Assembly (NCBI RefSeq): GCF_043876815.1
Contig: NZ_JBAWKA010000002.1
Span: 124,001 to 188,000 of the forward strand
Source: Gaetbulibacter_A sp043876815
Lineage (GTDB): Bacteria; Bacteroidota; Bacteroidia; Flavobacteriales; Flavobacteriaceae
Reading direction: 5' to 3'
Length of the DNA: 64,000 nucleotides
Below are positions 1 to 9,826 of this stretch, piece by piece; the stretch's first letter is position 1, and the number at the start of each line of letters is the position of its first letter. The position numbers were made by a program, and so were the translations under genes. Under the pieces are notes generated by a model. That model did not search any database. It was not told the origin of the DNA and was given only the letters and a program-made list of their open reading frames with translations.

Positions 1-858
1 ATCGGTTTTATGAAAGGTGGACATACAGCAAGGTGGACTGATGAAACTATGGCCGACACCTTTTTAATGGAAGCTGAAGCTTTTATAAAGCGAAAAAAAG
101 ATAAACCCTTCTTGCTTTATTACGCCTTACAACAACCTCATGTGCCACGCACACCTGGGCCTCGTTTTGTTGGGAAATCCGGTATGGGACCTCGAGGCGA
201 TGTGATCCTGGAGGCGGATTGGTGTGTTGGGGAACTACTAAAAACCTTAGAAGAAGAAGGGCTTCTGGAAAACACCTTAATTGTTTTTTCAAGTGATAAT
301 GGTCCCGTTTTAAATGATGGCTATTTTGATGAGGCGGTTGAAAAGCTAGGAGACCATAAACCTGGAGGGTCATTACGAGGAGGAAAGTATAGCTTATTTG
401 AAGCAGGAACCCGTGTACCCTTTATTACCTTCTGGAAAGGCAAGATTCAACCTAAAACATCGGACGCTTTAGTATCGCAGGTCGATCTTTTAACCTCTTT
501 GTCTGCTCTTGTTGGTAGCGATGATAAAGGTCCGGATAGTGAAAACTTACTTCTCGTATTTTTAGGAGAAAGTGATCAAGGCAGAGAAGATTTGATCCTT
601 GAGGCCACCACACGAACAGCATTGCGAAAAGGTGATTGGGTTATGATTCCACCGTATAAAGGAAGTCCACTAAACAAACAGGTAAATATTGAAACAGGAA
701 ACTCGGACAACTTTCAACTTTATAATCTGAATAAAGATATTGGTCAGCAAGAAAATTTAGCAAAAACCTACCCCGATACTTTGAAAACGATGATCGCAGT
801 ATTCGAAAAGATCCGCGGTAAGGATTACAGTAATATTGAGGAACTGGAATTAAAATAA
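1..858 (+). CDS. Sulfatase, C-terminal part (5' end outside window)
   Basis: This is the C-terminal part of an arylsulfatase of the alkaline phosphatase superfamily. The open frame runs into base 1, so the gene begins upstream, and the ATG at 10 is only the first Met inside the window. Visible hallmarks are a FSSDNGP metal-site motif near position 290 and a GG-K-EAGTRVPF segment near 375-420 that is typical of the sulfatase core. The catalytic Cys/Ser that becomes formylglycine lies upstream and cannot be checked. It sits 10 bases before a second sulfatase and a GH2 glycosidase, which suggests desulfation of a sulfated polysaccharide in the periplasm. The substrate is unknown. Confidence 0.85.
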   Translation: MGFMKGGHTARWTDETMADTFLMEAEAFIKRKKDKPFLLYYALQQPHVPRTPGPRFVGKSGMGPRGDVILEADWCVGELLKTLEEEGLLENTLIVFSSDNGPVLNDGYFDEAVEKLGDHKPGGSLRGGKYSLFEAGTRVPFITFWKGKIQPKTSDALVSQVDLLTSLSALVGSDDKGPDSENLLLVFLGESDQGREDLILEATTRTALRKGDWVMIPPYKGSPLNKQVNIETGNSDNFQLYNLNKDIGQQENLAKTYPDTLKTMIAVFEKIRGKDYSNIEELELK

Positions 859-868
859 AAAATAAAAA

Positions 869-2497
869 ATGTATCGGATGAAATATCATTTCTTATCGAA
901 CAATAAACTTTTTCTGAGTATTATTTTTATTGTTTTTATGGTATTCATGAGCTGTAAACATGACAGGACTCAAGATGATTCAAGTTCAGCTATAAAACCC
1001 AATATATTATTCATTTTAGTAGATGATCTGGGAATGCATGATCTTAGTATAACGGGAAGTGACTATTATGAAACACCCAACATAGATTCCTTAGCTGCTA
1101 AAAGTTTTAGGTTTACACAGGGCTATGCTGGAAGTCGTGTTTGCAGTCCTTCCAGAGCAACAATAATGACTGGAAAATTCACAGCGCGCCATGGCATCAC
1201 CAATTGGATTGGTGAAAGGTCTGGAAAGGACTGGCGTGTCATTAAGCGCTATGACAAATTATTGCCTGCGGATTACATCCATAATCTTCAGGTTGAAGAT
1301 ACAACGATAGCTGAAGCCTTTCAGGCGAATGGTTACACAACATTTTTTGCTGGAAAGTGGCATTTAGGTGGTGAAGGGTATTATCCGGAAAATAATGGAT
1401 TTGATATCAACATAGGCGGATGGGATAAGGGAAGTCCCGTTGGCGGCTATTTTTCACCTTTTAAAAATCCTAAATTAAAAGATTCAGTCTCTGGAGAGCA
1501 TTTATCGCTCCGGTTGGCCAATGAAACTGCAGATTTCTTAACCGCACATAAAAAAGAGCCCTTTTTCGCATTTTTATCATTTTATGCTGTACATGGTCCT
1601 ATTCAAACTTCAGAAGATAAATGGGCGAAATACAGATTGAAAGCTAAGAGTCAAGGTCTAAAAGATCATGGTTTTGCCATGGAACGAAAACTTCCGATCA
1701 GGATGACTCAGGATAACCCCGTGTATGCCGGACTTGTGGAAACTATGGACGAGGCTGTTGGTGTTGTTTTGAATCAATTAAAGATACTTGGGCTCGATAA
1801 AAATACCATTGTTGTATTTACTTCAGATAACGGTGGAGTGGCCTCTGGTGATTCATTTTCTACAACGAATTTGCCTCTTCGTGGCGGAAAAGGCTATCAG
1901 TGGGAAGGTGGTATCAGAGAACCTTATTTTATTTATGTTCCAGGTAAAAAATTAAAAAATGGAACGAGTGATTACCCCGTAACGGGAGCTGATTTTTATC
2001 CTACCTTATTGGATTATGCGCAAATACCATTATTACCTAATCAGCATAAGGATGGGATTAGTTTAAAACCTATTATTGAAGCTGGAATAAATCCAGAATC
2101 ACGTCCGTTATATTGGCATTATCCGCATTACGGAAATCAAGGTGGCGATCCATCGTCAATCATCCGGGAAGGGCAGTGGAAGCTTATTCATTATTATGAA
2201 GATGATACGGATGAATTATATGATTTGGAATTAGATCCCGGAGAACAACAAAATGTAGCTGAAAAATTTCCTCAGACAGTTAAAACGATGCGCCAGAAAC
2301 TTATGAACTGGCTTGATGCTGTTGGTGCAAAGTTTCCTGTAAAAGATTCTGAATTTGACCCTTTGAAACGTAAAGAATATGACCAGAATAAAATTGATAA
2401 GCTTTTGCCAAATTTAGAAAAAGAACGCATGGAAATGCTTTCAAAAGATTTTAAACCAAATCGAGATTGGTGGGGAAGTAAGGTTACCAATGACTAA
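869..2497 (+). CDS. Sulfatase lipoprotein (formylglycine-dependent)
   Basis: A complete S1-type sulfatase of 542 residues. It has an N-terminal hydrophobic segment and a lipobox ending at Cys29 (FMSC), so it is probably a lipoprotein. The metal-binding DD is at 52-53. The C-x-P-x-R signature is CSPSR at 92-96, and its Cys92 would be converted to formylglycine by a maturase that is not in this window. SDNGG at 319-323 is the second metal motif. A start at the fourth codon (878) is also possible. It is followed 17 bases later by a GH2 glycosidase, which suggests one operon for removing sulfate and then cleaving a sulfated glycan. The exact sulfatase subfamily and substrate cannot be told by eye. 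Confidence 0.92.
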   Translation: MYRMKYHFLSNNKLFLSIIFIVFMVFMSCKHDRTQDDSSSAIKPNILFILVDDLGMHDLSITGSDYYETPNIDSLAAKSFRFTQGYAGSRVCSPSRATIMTGKFTARHGITNWIGERSGKDWRVIKRYDKLLPADYIHNLQVEDTTIAEAFQANGYTTFFAGKWHLGGEGYYPENNGFDINIGGWDKGSPVGGYFSPFKNPKLKDSVSGEHLSLRLANETADFLTAHKKEPFFAFLSFYAVHGPIQTSEDKWAKYRLKAKSQGLKDHGFAMERKLPIRMTQDNPVYAGLVETMDEAVGVVLNQLKILGLDKNTIVVFTSDNGGVASGDSFSTTNLPLRGGKGYQWEGGIREPYFIYVPGKKLKNGTSDYPVTGADFYPTLLDYAQIPLLPNQHKDGISLKPIIEAGINPESRPLYWHYPHYGNQGGDPSSIIREGQWKLIHYYEDDTDELYDLELDPGEQQNVAEKFPQTVKTMRQKLMNWLDAVGAKFPVKDSEFDPLKRKEYDQNKIDKLLPNLEKERMEMLSKDFKPNRDWWGSKVTND

Positions 2498-2514
2498 ACA
2501 CCTAAGGTTATTCT

Positions 2515-5001
2515 ATGTATTCTAAATCATTAATAACATTCACGACTCTTATAGTCATTGTATTTATTCTAACGGGGTGTAATTCTATTGAACCTCAAAA
2601 CCGAGAGCGTCTCTCCTTCAATAGTGATTGGCGGTTTAAAAGAACAGAGGATACCACAGCTTATAAAATAAATTATAATGATGCTGATTGGCGACAAATT
2701 TCTGTTCCGCATGACTGGGCCATTGAAGGTCCTTTTAAACCTGAATATAATTCGAGAACCGGGGGTTTACCGGTATATGGAATGGCCTGGTATCGTAAAG
2801 ATTTTTATCTGGATTCTTCAAAAAAGGGAAGTGTTGTAACTTTGGAGTTCGATGGGGTCATGTCAAATGCTTCAGTTTATGTAAATGGTAAAAAGGTGTA
2901 TCATCGACCAAACGGTTATATTGGTTTTGAAATAAATATAAGCTCCTACATCCAATTCAATCAAAAAAACACAATAGCCGTAAAGGTACATCCTAGACCC
3001 CTTTCAGCAAGGTGGTATCCAGGTGCCGGAATCTATAGAAATGTATGGTTGGAAATTAAAAACCCTGTGCATGTAGGGCATTGGGGAACTCAAATTACCA
3101 CTCCGGAAATTACCAATGAAAAAGCTAGAATTTTGGTAAAAACAATAATCACTAACCAAAAACTTAAAAGGGGTAAGTATGAAATTAAAACGACAATTTA
3201 CGATGCGAATAATACAGCTATAGCGGAAACCACAACTCCGTTTTTCTTTGATAAAAACCAGGCAGAGGTACTTCAGGATTTACATATTAAGGACCCAAAT
3301 TTGTGGCATTTTGAAACGCCTAATCTCTACAAAGCCTTATCTGTTGTTTATCATAATAATAGTGCTGTCGATAATGTAGAAAACACCTTTGGCATTAGAA
3401 AAATAGAATTTACGCCTGACGGTTTCTTTTTAAATGGTCAAAGAGAAAAAATCCGTGGTGTGTGTCTGCATAATGATCTGGGGCCTTTAGGGTCTGCTGT
3501 GAATTATCGTGCCACGGAGCGTCAACTTCAAATCATGAAGGATATGGGGGTAAATGCTATTAGAACCTCGCATAACCCAACCTCTCCGGAGCAATTAGCG
3601 CTTTGCAACAAATTAGGTTTATTGGTTCAGGCAGAAGCTTTTGATATGTGGAAGTTGCCAAAAACAGAAAACGATTATCATTTGGATTGGGATGCGTGGC
3701 ATCAGCAAGATCTACGTGATATGATTCGCAGAGATTTCAATCATCCATCTATTATTATGTGGAGCATTGGTAACGAAATTAAGGAGCAAAAGGATAAATC
3801 CGGGGCCCTAATTGCGAGTGAATTGGTTGCTATTTGCCATGAGGAAGACCCTACGCGGCCTACAACGGCAGGTTTCAATCAACTTGATGCTGCCATTAAA
3901 AATGGATTGGCCGAAGTTGTAGATTTAGTGGGTGCTAATTATAAACCCACCCAATATGCCGGAGTCATGAAAAAGCATCCAAATTGGGTTGTTTACGGTT
4001 CTGAAACGGCCTCAACGGTGTCATCAAGAGGCGTATATCATTTACCGCTTCGTACCTATGATAAGGACGCTTCGCTTCAGGTTAACAGTTATGATTTTAA
4101 TGCGCCATCATGGGCCTATCCACCTGATGTTGAGTTTTATTTTCAGGAAACATTACCCCATGTTATTGGCAATTTTATGTGGACTGGGTTTGACTATTTA
4201 GGGGAGCCAACACCTTACGGAGGAAAAGATAATATTACTACCGGAAATTGGAATGCTGATTGGCCTGCTCGTAGTTCTTACTTTGGAGCTGTAGATTTGT
4301 CTGGTTTTCCAAAGGATCGATTTTACCTTTATCAAAGTCAGTGGACCACAAAACCTATGGCGCACCTATTGCCCCATTGGAATTGGGAGGGTACAGAAAT
4401 TAAAACCGTTCCTGTGTATTGTTATACTAATGCCGATACTGCGGAATTATTTTTAAATGGGAAGTCTTTAGGCAAAAAAATTAAAGGGATAGATAAGACT
4501 AGAATTCCCGTTTGGTTTTGGGCCTGGGGAGATCGTCCCAAATACTTTGATTCTCCATATCGTTTGAGTTGGGATGTGCCTTTTGCCCCAGGTGAATTAA
4601 AGGTTGTGGCCTATAAAAATGATGAGATCGTTGCTCAAGATATTGTAAAAACGTCTAAAGCACCCCAAAAAATAAGCTTAATAGCTGATCGAAATACCAT
4701 AAAGGCTGATGGGGAGGATTTATCCTTTATAACAGTTAAAATTGAAGATGAAGATTCAAACTTTTGTCCCCTGGCAGATAACAAAGTGTATTTTAAAATT
4801 TCTGGACCGGCTACGATAGCTGCAGTAGGGAATGGTAATGCTGCTTCTACAGAACCTTTTCAGGCGGATTTCAGGAAAACTTTTAATGGGCTGTGTTTAT
4901 TGATAATAAAAAGCGAAAAAGGAACTCCAGGAGACATTACTATTGAAGCAATATCTCCAGGGTTGAAATCCAGCATCTTAAATATAAAAACTGTTTATTA
5001 A
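2515..5001 (+). CDS. Glycoside hydrolase family 2 lipoprotein, beta-galactosidase-like
   Basis: An 828-residue GH2 enzyme. The signal peptide ends in a lipobox (LTGC, Cys22), so it is probably membrane-anchored facing the periplasm or the outside. The order is an N-terminal sugar-binding jelly roll (about 35-185), an Ig-like domain, the TIM barrel with the IRTSHNP signature, then C-terminal Ig-like domains, the last resembling a bacterial Ig/DUF4982-type region. The acid/base is Glu421 in the GNE motif and the nucleophile is Glu497 in YGSETAS. The family includes beta-galactosidases, beta-glucuronidases and beta-mannosidases. Galactosidase is the usual call for this architecture, but specificity is inferred. 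The two sulfatases upstream suggest a sulfated galactan as substrate. Confidence 0.88.
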   Translation: MYSKSLITFTTLIVIVFILTGCNSIEPQNRERLSFNSDWRFKRTEDTTAYKINYNDADWRQISVPHDWAIEGPFKPEYNSRTGGLPVYGMAWYRKDFYLDSSKKGSVVTLEFDGVMSNASVYVNGKKVYHRPNGYIGFEINISSYIQFNQKNTIAVKVHPRPLSARWYPGAGIYRNVWLEIKNPVHVGHWGTQITTPEITNEKARILVKTIITNQKLKRGKYEIKTTIYDANNTAIAETTTPFFFDKNQAEVLQDLHIKDPNLWHFETPNLYKALSVVYHNNSAVDNVENTFGIRKIEFTPDGFFLNGQREKIRGVCLHNDLGPLGSAVNYRATERQLQIMKDMGVNAIRTSHNPTSPEQLALCNKLGLLVQAEAFDMWKLPKTENDYHLDWDAWHQQDLRDMIRRDFNHPSIIMWSIGNEIKEQKDKSGALIASELVAICHEEDPTRPTTAGFNQLDAAIKNGLAEVVDLVGANYKPTQYAGVMKKHPNWVVYGSETASTVSSRGVYHLPLRTYDKDASLQVNSYDFNAPSWAYPPDVEFYFQETLPHVIGNFMWTGFDYLGEPTPYGGKDNITTGNWNADWPARSSYFGAVDLSGFPKDRFYLYQSQWTTKPMAHLLPHWNWEGTEIKTVPVYCYTNADTAELFLNGKSLGKKIKGIDKTRIPVWFWAWGDRPKYFDSPYRLSWDVPFAPGELKVVAYKNDEIVAQDIVKTSKAPQKISLIADRNTIKADGEDLSFITVKIEDEDSNFCPLADNKVYFKISGPATIAAVGNGNAASTEPFQADFRKTFNGLCLLIIKSEKGTPGDITIEAISPGLKSSILNIKTVY

Positions 5002-5448
5002 TGAAGTTAATCTCTTCTTTGCTTGAGGAACGTCTCTTGAAATAATTAATAATCAGGTTTATTAAAAATCGAACTAAGAAATAAATGCCTAGTATGATAA
5101 TAAAGGAGGTGGGTTTAAATTTAAAATATAAGTCGAAATGTTCCTAAAAGAGTGTATTGAAAAGTGGGCCCAATAAATAGATATAGGTGGTTAGCCAGAT
5201 TCCTAAAACGATAACTTCGAACACTAAAAATCTTTTTAAAAAATTCTTACCAGAATCCGATGGAAAAAAGTCATTACTAATATTAGTGATAAAACGGCAA
5301 CAAGGCTAAAAATGGCCCAATCTCAAGGGTTGGCTTCAAACAAGGAATCTTTTCTAGTAATGTGTTCATAATAATCGTAGGTGGAATAGATTATAATGAT
5401 CAAATAAAAATGAAAGGAAGGTCTTTTTAATAAAGATCTCTGAATCAT
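5002..5448 (-). pseudogene. Decayed multi-pass membrane protein gene
   Basis: Reading the minus strand from the ATG at 5448 gives a protein-like frame: a basic N-terminus, a hydrophobic segment at about 14-21, then an in-frame TGA at codon 42 (5323-5325). The same frame continues into a second strongly hydrophobic helix ending near 5240. After a frameshift in a T/A-rich run a third helix appears (…FEVIVLGIWLTTYIYLLG…), then an in-frame TAG, then a fourth helix and a basic tail (…NYFKRRSSSKEE…) near the end of the GH2 gene. Four membrane helices in succession, interrupted by two stops and one shift, are hard to explain by chance. I do not recognise the family. The remaining 5449-5532 holds nothing I can name. 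Confidence 0.6.
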
Positions 5449-5532
5449 TTTTTGCTTTTTGTCGTTAGGTCAAATAAAATTCTATAGACTATCTACCCCA
5501 TCAAAGTAATTCATCATTGATGAAATTTCCAA

Positions 5533-8500
5533 TTAATTTTGTTTGGCAGGTTGTGAAAACTGAGGATGTGTAGTTTCAATTTCTTTGGTGTTTTTTAGTT
5601 CTTTTAATAACTCTTGAACGGCTCGCTCCAATTGTGGATCTTTCCCTTCATTCAGAGATTTAGCATCTTGTCTTACCGTAATATCAGGTTCGATCCCTTT
5701 ATTTTCGCCAATCCATTCATTTTTAACCGGATCGAATACAGCATTGTCTGGTGCCGTCATGGCTCCTCCATCAATAAACGCATAATGAACCGATGATTTA
5801 ACCAAACCTCCCCATGTGGTTTGTCCAATTAATTTCCCCGCATTTTGATGTCTGAAAACCCATGGGAAGTAATCTCCGCCAGACCCGGCCAGCTCATTAA
5901 TAAGTAATACTTTTGGTCCGTGGATTCCAGCAGGTAATTTAAAGGCTTTTCCGTTAGGGACCTCATTAGTCACTGCTGCTCTAAGTTTACGCGTCAGTAA
6001 ATCTACCATGTAATCATCTAATAGGCCGCCGCCATTAAAGCGTTCATCAATTACGGCTCCAAGTTTATTCTGTTGTGCAAATAGGTAGCGGTTAAAATAT
6101 GTAAATCCTGCTCCAGACGTATTGGGAACCCAAATATAAGCTAATTTTCCACCTGATAATTCATCTACTTTTCTTCGGTTGTCTTCAATCCAAGCGCGCT
6201 GTCTCAGGTCATTTTCACTGGTTATAGGTTTTACAGTTTCCTTCCAAGAACCTTCAAAATCAGGCTTTGAATTGATATGCAGCACCGTTTGTAAGCCTCT
6301 GGTGCCTTGAAGAAATTTAAATAGGTTATCCGTACTTTTTAATTCTTTACCGTTAATCCCAACAATATAATCGCCCTCTTTTACACGAATGCCCGGTCGA
6401 CTTAGTGGACTGGATAATTTTGGATTCCAAGATTCCGTATTGAATATTCGGGTAATTTTCCATCTGCCTTTCGACGATTCAAAATCGGCCCCGAGTAGTC
6501 CGGTTGGGATGTTTTGGGTTTCGGGGAGATCTCCTCCAAAAACAAAACTATGCCCTACAGATAATTCACCATTCATTTGATCTAAAACATAGTTTAAGGA
6601 GGCGCGGTGCTTAATAAAAGGTACAAGTGGCGCATATCGTTTGTAAACAACATTCCAGTTTCTTCCATGCATATTAGGATCGTAAAAGTAATCGCGCTGG
6701 TAACGCCAAGCTTCTTCAAAAATTTGTTTCCATTCGGCAGGTCGGTCGAGATCCATTTTAAGGCTGACCTCTAAATTTTCCCCCTTCCCTTTTGATACCT
6801 TAGCATCAAAAACCTGCCAAGACTGCCCAATTTTGGCAAGTGCTTTATTACCATCTCCTGAAACGGTAAACTGGCTTGCTTTTTCTGTAAAAATATCAGC
6901 TTTTCTTTCTTCAAGTGAATATTTATGAATGGTATATCCCGACTCATTTTCAATATTTTCTGCTAAGAAAAAGGTTCCCTTAGGACCAGCAATTACCTGT
7001 TGATAATTCCGGGTAGGCATGGGGATAGGGATAATCCGATTTTCAATATTATTAAAATCGATTTGAACCATATTATCTTCAGTGGATTTATCCTTGTCAT
7101 CTTTTTTGATTTCCTCTTCGTTTTTAACTGATTCCTCATCACTTCTAAGCCTAAAAGGGGAGGGGTCTTCCTCTCTTAAATTTAATACATAGCAGTTAAA
7201 TTCAGGATCAGCTATCATAGAGCTTGTATTTGCCCATCCCGAACCAAGGGCGAGATTAGTACTAGATAGGAAATATAAATGTTTTCCATCTAAATCCCAG
7301 GTTGGTGAAACACAATGCGCCATAGCATTTGTAATAGGCATTGATTTTTTGGTTTTAGACGACCAAATGTAAATTCGTTTAAAATTATTTTCTGAGGTTT
7401 TTGAGTAAGCTAACCATTTAGAATCAGGGGACCAATTTAAACCTAAATCACCACGTTCCAGATTTGTTCCTCCAACAGCAATAGTTTCAATAGTTCCTGA
7501 TTCAATATTTACAAGGCGTAGTCGTACATCGTCGTCATCAAAAGCGATATATTTTCCATCAGGAGACCAGGTTGGCTCCCAACCCAATTTTGATTCTTCA
7601 ATAGGTATATCTTTAAACACTGTAAAACCATCCTGTGATGCGATTCGCAAAGTATAGCCTTTTCCATCAATATCTGTAAACCAGGCAATTTTATCTCCCT
7701 TGGGTGACCAAACCGGTCTGCGGTCTGCCACACCCGAACTATTGGTTATATTTCGTGTATCGCCAAATTCTGTTGGAACCGTAAAAATTTCTCCCCGAGA
7801 CTCCATGATGGCTCTTTTGCCAGTTGCTGATAGGGATACAGAACTTGCAGATTTACTAACATCCTCCAGATTTTTTTCAACCCAAGGAAAATCACTTGTA
7901 ATGATTATATCCAGCTGTTTTGATTTATTTGTATTAAGGTCGAGTAGGTGAAATGCACCCTCGCGTTCGAATACCATTGTATTATCATTTCCTGAAATTG
8001 ATTTAATATCGGAACCCTTGAAATGGGTGATTTCTTTCAATTCCTTAGAAGGAATGTTGTATTTCCAGATATTCATAACAGAATCCCGGTCGGAAATAAA
8101 GTATATGTCATTTTTTATCCAAAGCGGATTTTTATCTGTGGACTTATTATTGGGAATAAAAATTTCACTTTTTTCCTTTAAATTTAGAATACATAAAGGT
8201 TTATTTTGACCCCCTCGGTACACGCGCCATTCCTTATCCCAACGATTAATTTGATCAATGACTAATGATTTTCCATCAGGTGAAAATTGCGCATCCGTAG
8301 CCCATTGTTTTGTTAATTTGGTAGTTGGTCCACCTTCTTTATTAACTTTCCATAACCTATGGTAATTTGTTGGAGCTGTTTCTCTCGATGAGGCAAAATA
8401 AATAAAAGCCCCGTCCCTTGACCATCCCCTAACCAGAGCTTCGGAAGGGTGAAATGTTAAACGTTTAGGTTCGCCTCCTTCAATACTGACAGTATAAATG

Positions 8501-8763
8501 TTTGGAGTTCCTGTTCTGTTAGAAGTAAAAGCAATCTCCTTACCGTCGGGAGAAATATGCGGATCACTTTCTACGGCAGCCGTACTTGTGATACGTATTG
8601 GGTTTCTTTCTCCAATGGGAACTACCCAGATATCAGCAGCATAGACAAAAGCAATATGTGTTTTATTCATATCAGGCTGTTCTAATAATAATGTTGATTT
8701 TGGCGCTTGAGAAAATACAGAAATTGAAAAAAAGGCTAGAGTGATTAATGGTTTGATTGACAT
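5533..8763 (-). CDS. Tricorn-like S41 family peptidase with beta-propeller and PDZ domains
   Basis: A secreted 1076-residue protease related to archaeal tricorn. The signal peptide covers about residues 1-18. Next come WD40-like/PD40 propeller repeats recognisable by repeated SPDGK motifs, an acidic linker near 530-560, a conserved helical segment with His738 (ELSVGHSF), a PDZ domain (about 770-850) and the S41 catalytic domain with the nucleophile Ser961 in AGSGGD. His738 and Ser961 match the tricorn catalytic His and Ser by context. It probably degrades peptides in the periplasm or at the surface. It stands alone, with its 3' end facing the pseudogene, and no partner aminopeptidase lies nearby. 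Confidence 0.9.
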   Translation of the reverse strand: MSIKPLITLAFFSISVFSQAPKSTLLLEQPDMNKTHIAFVYAADIWVVPIGERNPIRITSTAAVESDPHISPDGKEIAFTSNRTGTPNIYTVSIEGGEPKRLTFHPSEALVRGWSRDGAFIYFASSRETAPTNYHRLWKVNKEGGPTTKLTKQWATDAQFSPDGKSLVIDQINRWDKEWRVYRGGQNKPLCILNLKEKSEIFIPNNKSTDKNPLWIKNDIYFISDRDSVMNIWKYNIPSKELKEITHFKGSDIKSISGNDNTMVFEREGAFHLLDLNTNKSKQLDIIITSDFPWVEKNLEDVSKSASSVSLSATGKRAIMESRGEIFTVPTEFGDTRNITNSSGVADRRPVWSPKGDKIAWFTDIDGKGYTLRIASQDGFTVFKDIPIEESKLGWEPTWSPDGKYIAFDDDDVRLRLVNIESGTIETIAVGGTNLERGDLGLNWSPDSKWLAYSKTSENNFKRIYIWSSKTKKSMPITNAMAHCVSPTWDLDGKHLYFLSSTNLALGSGWANTSSMIADPEFNCYVLNLREEDPSPFRLRSDEESVKNEEEIKKDDKDKSTEDNMVQIDFNNIENRIIPIPMPTRNYQQVIAGPKGTFFLAENIENESGYTIHKYSLEERKADIFTEKASQFTVSGDGNKALAKIGQSWQVFDAKVSKGKGENLEVSLKMDLDRPAEWKQIFEEAWRYQRDYFYDPNMHGRNWNVVYKRYAPLVPFIKHRASLNYVLDQMNGELSVGHSFVFGGDLPETQNIPTGLLGADFESSKGRWKITRIFNTESWNPKLSSPLSRPGIRVKEGDYIVGINGKELKSTDNLFKFLQGTRGLQTVLHINSKPDFEGSWKETVKPITSENDLRQRAWIEDNRRKVDELSGGKLAYIWVPNTSGAGFTYFNRYLFAQQNKLGAVIDERFNGGGLLDDYMVDLLTRKLRAAVTNEVPNGKAFKLPAGIHGPKVLLINELAGSGGDYFPWVFRHQNAGKLIGQTTWGGLVKSSVHYAFIDGGAMTAPDNAVFDPVKNEWIGENKGIEPDITVRQDAKSLNEGKDPQLERAVQELLKELKNTKEIETTHPQFSQPAKQN

Positions 8764-8900
8764 AAGGATTGGTTTTTGTGAAAGATAATAATTATATCTT
8801 AAAAATAGATTTAGATCTTATTCCATCACATTTTATTTTAGAATCTTAGAATTTTTATCATATATTGCTTGGTAATAAAAATTTATTAGCCACCAAATCC

Positions 8901-9746
8901 ATGTTGTTTTTATTTTTAGACACGAAGTTAGAGTCAGATATTATCTCCGCGATAATTTTGACAGCCTGTATTGGTGTCATGCTGTTTTTTGGATTTCGGT
9001 TATTCGAGCGCATTTATTCGCTGATTTATAAAAGGCCGCTTTTTGTCCATTGGTACTTTAAACTTCGCACTATTAGTTCAGAACAAAGGCAAATTTTAAA
9101 AGATCAATTTTTATTTTATAACAAGTTGTCGAAAAGAGAGCAACGTTATTTTGAACATCGCTTAGCAACGTTTTTAAAAAGTAAAAAATTTCTTGGTAGA
9201 GATGGTATTTCTGTTGATGGCCATGTTCAAGTATTAATTTCAGCCACAGCGGTGATGCTTACTTTTGGATTTCGAGATTATTTAATAGGTGCAGTATCAA
9301 CCATAATTATTTATCCGGAAACTTTTTATTCTCAGATCAAACAGGAATATCACAAAGGTGAATTCAATCCATTTTTCAGTGCTCTGGCACTTTCATGGAA
9401 AGATTTTAAAAAAGGGTATGCTATAGATAATGATAATTTAAATTTAGGGATCCATGAGTTTGCTCATGCCATTCATTATAATAGTAATACGGAATCTGAT
9501 ATAAGTTCGATCATATTCAGAGAGTCTATTAATGAATTATTGCATTTACTTTCAAAGGATAAAGACCTTCGCGAAGCTTTAATAAATTCTCAATATTTAC
9601 GAAGTTATGCTTTTACCAATCCTTTTGAATTCCTAGCGGTCCTCATTGAAAATTTTATTGAAACGCCTCATGTTTTCAAAGATCAGTTTCCACAGATCTA
9701 TATTAAAGTAAAACAGATGCTCAATTTTAACATGAGAGGTTATTAA
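8901..9746 (+). CDS. MtfA-like zinc metallopeptidase (M90 family)
   Basis: The protein has one N-terminal transmembrane segment followed by a soluble domain with the zinc motif HEFAH (the first His is codon 185 from this start) in the context LGIHEFAHAIHY. This is typical of MtfA/DgsA-anti-repressor peptidases of family M90. E. coli MtfA acts on the glucose regulator Mlc; the target here is unknown, and the membrane anchor means the domain may act elsewhere. The frame stays open back to a TTG at 8865 that would add 12 residues. I chose the ATG at 8901 because it opens directly into the hydrophobic segment, but neither start has a clear ribosome binding site. Confidence 0.75.
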   Translation: MLFLFLDTKLESDIISAIILTACIGVMLFFGFRLFERIYSLIYKRPLFVHWYFKLRTISSEQRQILKDQFLFYNKLSKREQRYFEHRLATFLKSKKFLGRDGISVDGHVQVLISATAVMLTFGFRDYLIGAVSTIIIYPETFYSQIKQEYHKGEFNPFFSALALSWKDFKKGYAIDNDNLNLGIHEFAHAIHYNSNTESDISSIIFRESINELLHLLSKDKDLREALINSQYLRSYAFTNPFEFLAVLIENFIETPHVFKDQFPQIYIKVKQMLNFNMRGY

Positions 9747-9755
9747 ATTTATCCG

Positions 9756-9771
9756 CATGACATTTGTCATG
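9756..9771. promoter_or_regulatory. Palindrome ATGAC-N4-GTCAT upstream of CBS gene
   Basis: A perfect dyad with arms CATGAC/GTCATG around a 4-base spacer, about 55 bases before the CBS-domain gene. The same arms (ATGAC/GTCAT, same spacing) recur at 36793-36808 before the YceI-porin unit. Symmetry and size fit a Crp/Fnr-family dimer site, but the regulator is inferred. Confidence 0.5.
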
Positions 9772-9826
9772 AAATTACTTTGCATTATACGGTAATTTTA
9801 AGGTATCTAATTTAAAGTAATCTCAA

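Noticed and set aside
8780..8787. TATCTTTC as a -7 box of the tricorn-like protease gene
   Set aside because: The final G of TAnnTTTG, a conserved base, is missing and there is no -33; too weak to list.
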